Positions 59,104 to 64,000 of a DNA stretch of 64,000 nucleotides are shown here, piece by piece. Position numbers and translations under genes: made by a program. Below the pieces are notes generated by a model. That model worked only from the letters and a program-made list of their open reading frames with translations, had not been told where the DNA came from and did no database searches. The DNA is taken from assembly GCF_024139115.2 (NCBI RefSeq), contig NW_026943241.1:1-64000 (forward strand), read 5' to 3'. This stretch comes from Armigeres subalbatus. Taxonomy: Eukaryota > Arthropoda > Insecta > Diptera > Culicidae. Within the stretch, counting starts at the first letter, position 1, and each line of letters opens with the position of its first letter.

Positions 59104-59175
59104 TAACCGTAGCATAGTGGTAGAGCACCCGTCTAACGTACTGGTAGGTGTGGGTTCGATTCCCACCGGTAGGCA
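59104..59175 (+). tRNA. tRNA-Val(AAC)-like pseudo-tRNA
   Basis: A near-complete cloverleaf: A-box TAGCATAGTGGTAGAGCAC, anticodon loop CTAACGT with U33 and anticodon AAC, a 5-nt variable loop, and a perfect GTGGG-TTCGATT-CCCAC T arm. The acceptor stem has 4 Watson-Crick pairs, 2 G-U and one A-A mismatch; the D stem has a mismatch. The left arm (about 50945-51000) has only a shortened, diverged version. It is probably a tRNA-derived repeat head rather than a working gene. Confidence 0.45.
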
Positions 59176-59284
59176 GTGGATATTATTTTGCATATTTCAT
59201 AAATATTCTCCTCCTTAAAACACATGTTTTCAGTCCTCAGTATCGTTTTACACAAAGTAACAAGTAAGACGAAAGTCGATAACC

Positions 59285-59905
59285 TAAAGAATAACTTTCG
59301 AAAAGAATTCTAGGAGAAACTTTCCGAGGAATTCCTGGAGAAGCTTTCCGTGTAACCTGGAGGAACTTCCAAAATAATTCTTGGACGAACTTCCAGGGGA
59401 ATTCCTGGAGAAACTTGAGAAGAAATTTTTGATGAAACTTCCTGAGGAATTGCTGGATAAATTTGAATATTTTTTTTTTAGGAATTCCGGAAAGAATTCT
59501 AGGAGAAACTTTCCAAGGAATTCTTGGAAAAGCTTCCCAAAAAATTCCTGAAGGATCTTGCGAAAAATTACTGGAGAATCTTGTCGAATTATTCTTGGAG
59601 GAGCTTCCAAAGGAATTCCTGAACGAACTTTTAGAGGAACTCCCGGAGAAATTGCTGAAAAAAATCGTGGAGCTGGAGAAACTCCCGGAAGAATTCCAGA
59701 GGAATTCCTGGAGGAACTTACGGAGGAATTCCTAGAGGAACTTCCGGATGAATTCCTGGAGGCACTTCCAGATTAATTCATGGAGGAATTTCCGGAGGAG
59801 TTTCTTGAGGAACATTCGGAAGAATTTCTTGATGTGCTGTCCAACCAAACTTGAGAAGAAACTTCCTAAGAAATTCGTTGAGGAGCTTTTGAAGAAATTA
59901 CGGAA
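59285..59905. repeat. degenerate 24-bp/12-bp module array
   Basis: Diverged AATTCTTGGAGAAACTTCC-type modules, like the left border of the first megasatellite and the interior of the hAT-like composites. Confidence 0.8.
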
Positions 59906-59929
59906 AAATGTTGGTGTTTGAAACTAGTT

Positions 59930-60015
59930 CACGCCGACCCACGCCGCCGCATTGCCGCCGCCGATCATCAACGGTGTGACGCCGCCATTCCGTCGCCGCC
60001 GACGACAAAATTTCA
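59930..60015. mobile_element. diverged GC-rich terminus of the hAT-like composite family
   Basis: A GCCGCC-rich stretch ends in AATCGGTGCACAGATT. On the minus strand, TGTGCACCGATT resembles the TGTGCGCCGGTC of the intact left end at 14451. The intact partner end was not found. Confidence 0.5.
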
Positions 60016-61379
60016 ATCGGTGCACAGATTTTGTGATTGTGGTGATTTTCTAAAAGGTGAGGATGGTAATAATGATGCTAATATTCTGTTCAGATTACAA
60101 ACTTTATAACTAGACATAATATAAAATGATAATATAATATGAGAAATTCGACATCAAGATACTGTTTATCAATTGATAAAGCACTATTTCAGGCTTCTAT
60201 GAAAACAGAGCGCATTTTGACTTCTGATTGATTGTTTTTTATTAATATCAGATTAATTTTAATAGTTTACATGGTATCATTCCAAAAATGAAAATGTACA
60301 AGTTGCAGTGATGACTCGGAGGCCCCAATTTGGTCTGTCTCCGATTACGTCCACCATCAATTTGTTGACAGTTATGCCTGAATTTGACACATTTTATTAA
60401 CAGTATTTTAAACTCAGAAATAATACTGAAAATGACTAATGATTTCCATCGCATGTTGCTTATTATGAATTCCTCCAAGAAGCTAAATCTTTTGGAATTC
60501 TATAAAATAATTTAAAACTTGTACTGTCGATATTTTTTCCAGCGCCAAGCCATGAATTGATTTATATTTGTGAAATAAATGCATGCAAACAAATATGATG
60601 GAAATAATGGGATCTATTCCCATCAATTGCTGTTTTGACTTCTCTTACTTTTCGCGATACATTTTATAATGAGCGAGAAAAGCATTATCACCGCTAGGTG
60701 CATTAATCTGGCTTTAGTAGTGATTCATGCAAAACTTTAATATGGATTGTCACACTTCGGGCAACCTCCCCCTCCCCTCTAAGCGTTACGTAATTTATGG
60801 ATGATTCCTAATAGTTGAAATATCTGGGAAATGCTATGAGCAATATTTTGCTTCAGATGCATGCCTCCAAACTTGTTGTCGAACGTTTTATCTCAATCAT
60901 GTAAACAAATTAACCTTTTGTTTCTCACCCTCTGGTTCTTTCGACCTTTTATTCGATACGATCTTTTGTATCGTCGACCTTTTATCCGTCGACAGGAATT
61001 GTTCAACGGTAGAGCATCCACGAATAACGACCTGCACTAGTATACAAAATTCACGTTAAAAAGATTCAAAGATAAGCTACTTGAACAAAATACAACGCAA
61101 GCATATTCTCCCATCATTAACTGCAGGAAACCTCAAAAGCCACGAAAGGACCCCAATCATCAAAAGAGCTGTACTCATCCCGCATAAAGTGACGAACCTG
61201 TTTCTGAATCGTCTTCCAAAATAGAAACAGCACCTTTCGCAAACGACGTCGCCGACGACGCACATAAAAATACCAAAAGGGTCCGCTTCTCCGCATGACG
61301 CGACTCGTCACCCCAAATGCATACACTTCGAAACGATGAGTCAAAAAGTAGAAAACGGATAAAACGTGTGGAAAAAATA
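60016..61379. other. no gene recognised
   Basis: AT-rich intergenic DNA. A CGACCTTTTAT repeat pair lies near 60940-60990. There are no transposon ends with clear duplications. Confidence 0.4.
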
Positions 61380-62981
61380 CAAAAATTTGACACAATTTCA
61401 ACCTGACGCCGCCGCCGCCTTAGCGACTATCCGTGACGAATCAACGAGGATTCGCCGGACCACTCCGTCGCATTGTCGCGTGTTTAAAAAAAAAAACACA
61501 AGGAAGAAAGTGCGAGCTTGGGGGAGATCACCAAACGCGAGAGACGCCCAAGCGTCTGAAGAGAGGAAGCTTCGATCAATGGTCGGGTCGGAGCGAAGAG
61601 CGAGCTTTCGGAAAACGCAGCCGCACGCATCGTTGCGTTGTTGGCTTCCTGCGTCGTTCGTTTCTTCTGGTATCGCGCAAGTCTCTCTCGTTCCCAGCTG
61701 TTCGAGCGACGAAGAAAGTAGCAAAAGCGCCGATGAAAACCAACGGATTCGAAACAACCGTCGCGCCGGAGCGCTGAGCCCGCTGCCGTCGATGATGGCG
61801 AATGGGGCTTTAACTTACTTCGCGAGACTCTTGGAAGAAAGTTTCGTTTCTTTTTTGCATTTGCATCGTACTTCGCGCGCGCGCGCGTACGCTGACTCGC
61901 CAAGAGAAAGAGCACACCTGGCCGCGGCGGTCGTCGTCGTCTTTCGTTTTTCGTCTTCGGTTTGCGCCGCGCTTCAACGCTGCCTATTGGGTTGGGGTCC
62001 GTTTTGTGGACCGTTGGGGGATTTCCTACCGACAGTTCAACAGTAACCGCGGTTCGAGCAAGACGTTTTGGCTAGCTTTTCCTTCCCCGGCAGGAGGAAT
62101 TCGAAAACGAAACGACAACGAAACGGGTTGTGGTCCCGCAAGGAGAAAACGGTAGCACTTGTACCTCTGCCCCAGAAGCAGAAGCACAATTCGAGCGAAA
62201 CAGTGCAGTCCAACAGCAGCACAACGCGCAAGGAGCGAAAGGGGTTTAACGGACTTGCTTTGCTTGCCCCTCCTCGTCCTTCCCCCCGAATCCCAACCCC
62301 TCGACCACCGTACGCGAGACGTTCGGGCCGAGATGCCCTGAGGTCGTCCTTCCAGAGCTCTCGCAAGCAACAGAGTGTGGTGACATCGACAAGTGTGGTG
62401 TGTTGACACAGTGTGGTGAGTGGCGCAAGAAACCGGATGTGGAGCTCGGGCGCAAAACAAGTGAGAGTAGTGGTCACCAAATTGGATTAAGGCTCGCACG
62501 CGCACGTCGCCGCGGACCAAAGAAGCAGAAGAAGAAATCGTGGCGTAGCAAAAAGGGAGAAAAATCTGTTTGATCCATTGGAAAGTAGTGACAAAGTCGG
62601 TGCCGAGTGGATTTAGCGTGCGTGCACGTCCGTCCGTCGATTTGTTGGGTGTCTTTTTCTGTGGAAGAAAGCGAGAAAGCGATTCGCTGAAACAGTACCA
62701 GTGTGGCTCGGTGGCGCAGATTCGCACCTTGTTTGGATAATTACTCGGAAATTTTGGCGCAGAAAATGTGAAACTGGTGACAGTGGGAAAAAATATTATT
62801 CGGAAGTTTGGAAAACAAAAGTGAGCAATATCTGTAATAGATCAATCGTTCCTGAGTGGATTGAAAGCGTTGGGCTGTGGACAGAGGACGGATTTTGTGG
62901 GATCACTTCTCGGTGAAAGGTGAAAACCGCAGGACTGTTGGAAGGCTGAACTGTTATCGAAAGTGGATTATCGTCGCAGGG
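61380..62981 (+). promoter_or_regulatory. CpG-rich promoter / 5'UTR region of the right-edge gene
   Basis: GC and CpG content rise sharply after 61390, with GCC and CAGCAG/GTCGTC triplets and a CGCGCGCGCG run at 61874. This is unlike the rest of the window and it leads directly to the signal-peptide exon. Long ORFs on both strands here (for example 61366-62046) lack domains and look like composition effects. The transcription start cannot be placed; part of the region may be spliced out. Confidence 0.5.
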
Positions 62982-63060
62982 ATGACACGTCGTAAGCACC
63001 TCTACCAGCTGTTGCTGGTGCTGTTGGCAGTGACGGCGAGAGCGCAGGATGTTTCAGAAG
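62982..63060 (+). CDS. first coding exon of a secreted or membrane protein (partial)
   Basis: The first ATG of this frame lies at 62982. The 26 codons begin MTRRKHLYQ, then a hydrophobic core LLLVLLAV, then TARAQDVSE. This is a classic signal peptide with a basic n-region, a short leucine core and a likely signal peptidase site after ARA. The exon ends at 63060 followed by GTAAGT, an optimal splice donor, leaving a phase-1 junction, which is common after signal-peptide exons. The protein therefore enters the secretory pathway. Its identity lies in exons beyond the window, and I do not recognise the family. The frame reads 11 codons past the donor before a stop, consistent with an intron. The upstream GC-rich region supports a real gene start. 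Confidence 0.7.
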
Positions 63061-64000
63061 GTAAGTGGCAGATAATGTGTTCACTCTAATCTGGTAGCGT
63101 GTCACAGTTTAATCACGAGGTTATTAGTCAATCATTACCAAAATCGTGATTATTAGTCAAATACCATCAATTCGTAGAATGGGTGTTGTAAATGTTATGT
63201 CCGTTGTATAAAGCTAACTATTAAGTAGTCAAACTATGCGACCTCTGATCGAAACCGGGTATCATGTCTTTTTTATCAACAAAAACAAGTCGAGTCAAGT
63301 ACGAGACACTGAAAACGGCCTTACAGTTGAGATCGAAATAGGTATCTGTGAAGTTACAATCATATGGTGGAATTAATCGTCTTTTGACAAGTGAACTAAA
63401 CATACATGTGAAAACTGTTTGATAAGGTTCACAAAAAAAAATTTCAATCAATTCTAAGTATTTTTATAAAAATAATCGTTTCATATCTCAGTTCTACAAA
63501 TTTGAGTGATATCTGTATGAATGAAGAAAGTATAAGGGTACAGCCCTATGATTGGCTGAACGAATTGTAGTCATATGACTTCGTAGATAAGCTGAACTCG
63601 TCAATTCTAAATAAAAGTACTCAACATATTAATCTTCAATTCAAAACAACTATCCCTGAAATTATGTCATAATTGACTGATTATGGGAACCAATAGTGTT
63701 TGAGAATAAAGCAAAAATCAATAGTTTTCTATTGAAATTTGATAGATTTCAATGATGATAAATTTGCAATCGATTGATGACAAAATCTTAAAAATCCGTT
63801 GAGTAATGAACGGCTTATTAGCCTTTAAAGCTTTTAATTTTTTTCGTGTCGGTCCATTTTTTCCTAATTTTGAAGTGTTCCCCATATCCGTATGGAAAAC
63901 AAAAACGTGGTCCTACGTCAAAAGTATGACAACAACTTCTTTAAAGATTTCCTTTGAAAAACATTCTTTTAGAAATCCATAAATTAGCCCAGATTCAGGA
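63061..64000 (+). other. intron 1 (start) of the right-edge gene
   Basis: Begins GTAAGT and continues as AT-rich DNA to the window end. No acceptor plus coding exon was seen. ORFs on either strand are short and without motifs. Confidence 0.5.

Larger units (their letters stand above)
50860..59256. repeat. 8.4-kb palindrome (foldback-like structure)
   Basis: The left arm (50860 to about 54985) and right arm (about 55076-59256) are inverted copies. From outside in, each has an end beginning GTGTAAAACG, a unique-looking segment, ~153-bp tandem units, and a 24-bp array. The 90-codon open stretch at 51130-51402 is encoded identically on the other strand at 58691-58963, so the arms are near-identical there. 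No transposase is visible. Drosophila FB elements have the same plan (long inverted arms made of short tandem repeats), but no homology is claimed. No target duplication was found. The structure sits in a degenerate 24-bp array. Confidence 0.85.

Noticed and set aside
61366..62046. 226-codon plus-strand ORF and 233-codon minus-strand ORF (62026-62727)
   Set aside because: GC-rich DNA with few stops; no domain, and low-complexity composition. More likely promoter/5'UTR sequence.

Overview
The window looks like nuclear DNA of a culicine mosquito, most likely Aedes. The evidence is a Feilai-like tRNA-derived SINE, RTE-clade LINEs of the JAM1 type, an ITmD37E-type (DD37E) mariner relative, BEL/Pao remnants, and very dense nested MITEs. 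Almost all of it is transposon and satellite DNA. I find only one convincing host protein-coding exon, at the right edge (62982-63060), which encodes a signal peptide and ends at a GTAAGT splice donor. It lies behind a CpG-rich promoter/5'UTR-like region (about 61380-62981).

Layout. From 2.2 to 11 kb there is a decayed BEL/Pao retrotransposon on the minus strand. It is split by two large long-TIR elements (2766-6905 and 7986-10706). Both have CAC(T/A)(A/G)TG-type ends and 5-bp target duplications, which is Transib-like. These elements are themselves loaded with MITEs, a LINE tail and tRNA-like sequence. From 11.2 to 18.7 kb there is an RTE LINE on the plus strand, split by a 4.17-kb hAT-like composite (14451-18619) with perfect 8-bp target duplications. 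From 19 to 31.3 kb there are hairpins, MITEs with readable target duplications, and a 145-bp tandem array whose orientation flips near 28.2 kb. From 31.7 to 32.5 kb there is a pyrimidine tract, followed by a 6.7-kb array of a 24-bp unit (32617-39354) with a higher-order pattern. A 23-bp array lies at 41277-41935. From 44.2 to 48.9 kb there is a mariner relic and two copies of a roughly 1-kb block, each with a TATA-type promoter and a perfect match to the histone mRNA 3' stem-loop consensus. A 17-bp array (49.0-49.8 kb) abuts a second RTE fragment.

From 50.86 to 59.26 kb there is a palindrome of about 8.4 kb. Each arm carries a unique-looking end, a block of about 153-bp tandem repeats, and then a 24-bp array. 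The two 24-bp arrays run in opposite orientations towards a centre near 55.0 kb. A Feilai SINE inserted into the right arm only, so it is younger than the palindrome. A degenerate 24-bp array and a GC-rich hAT-type terminus follow at 59.3-60.0 kb.

A recurring theme is that the same short words build the megasatellites and, in diverged form, the interiors of the hAT-like composites. These words are GGAATTCCTGGA/GGAACTTCCNNA modules and TTTGGCCGAA modules. This suggests, but does not prove, that the transposons seeded the arrays. The very long ORFs across the arrays are a by-product of the repeat periods and are not annotated as genes.
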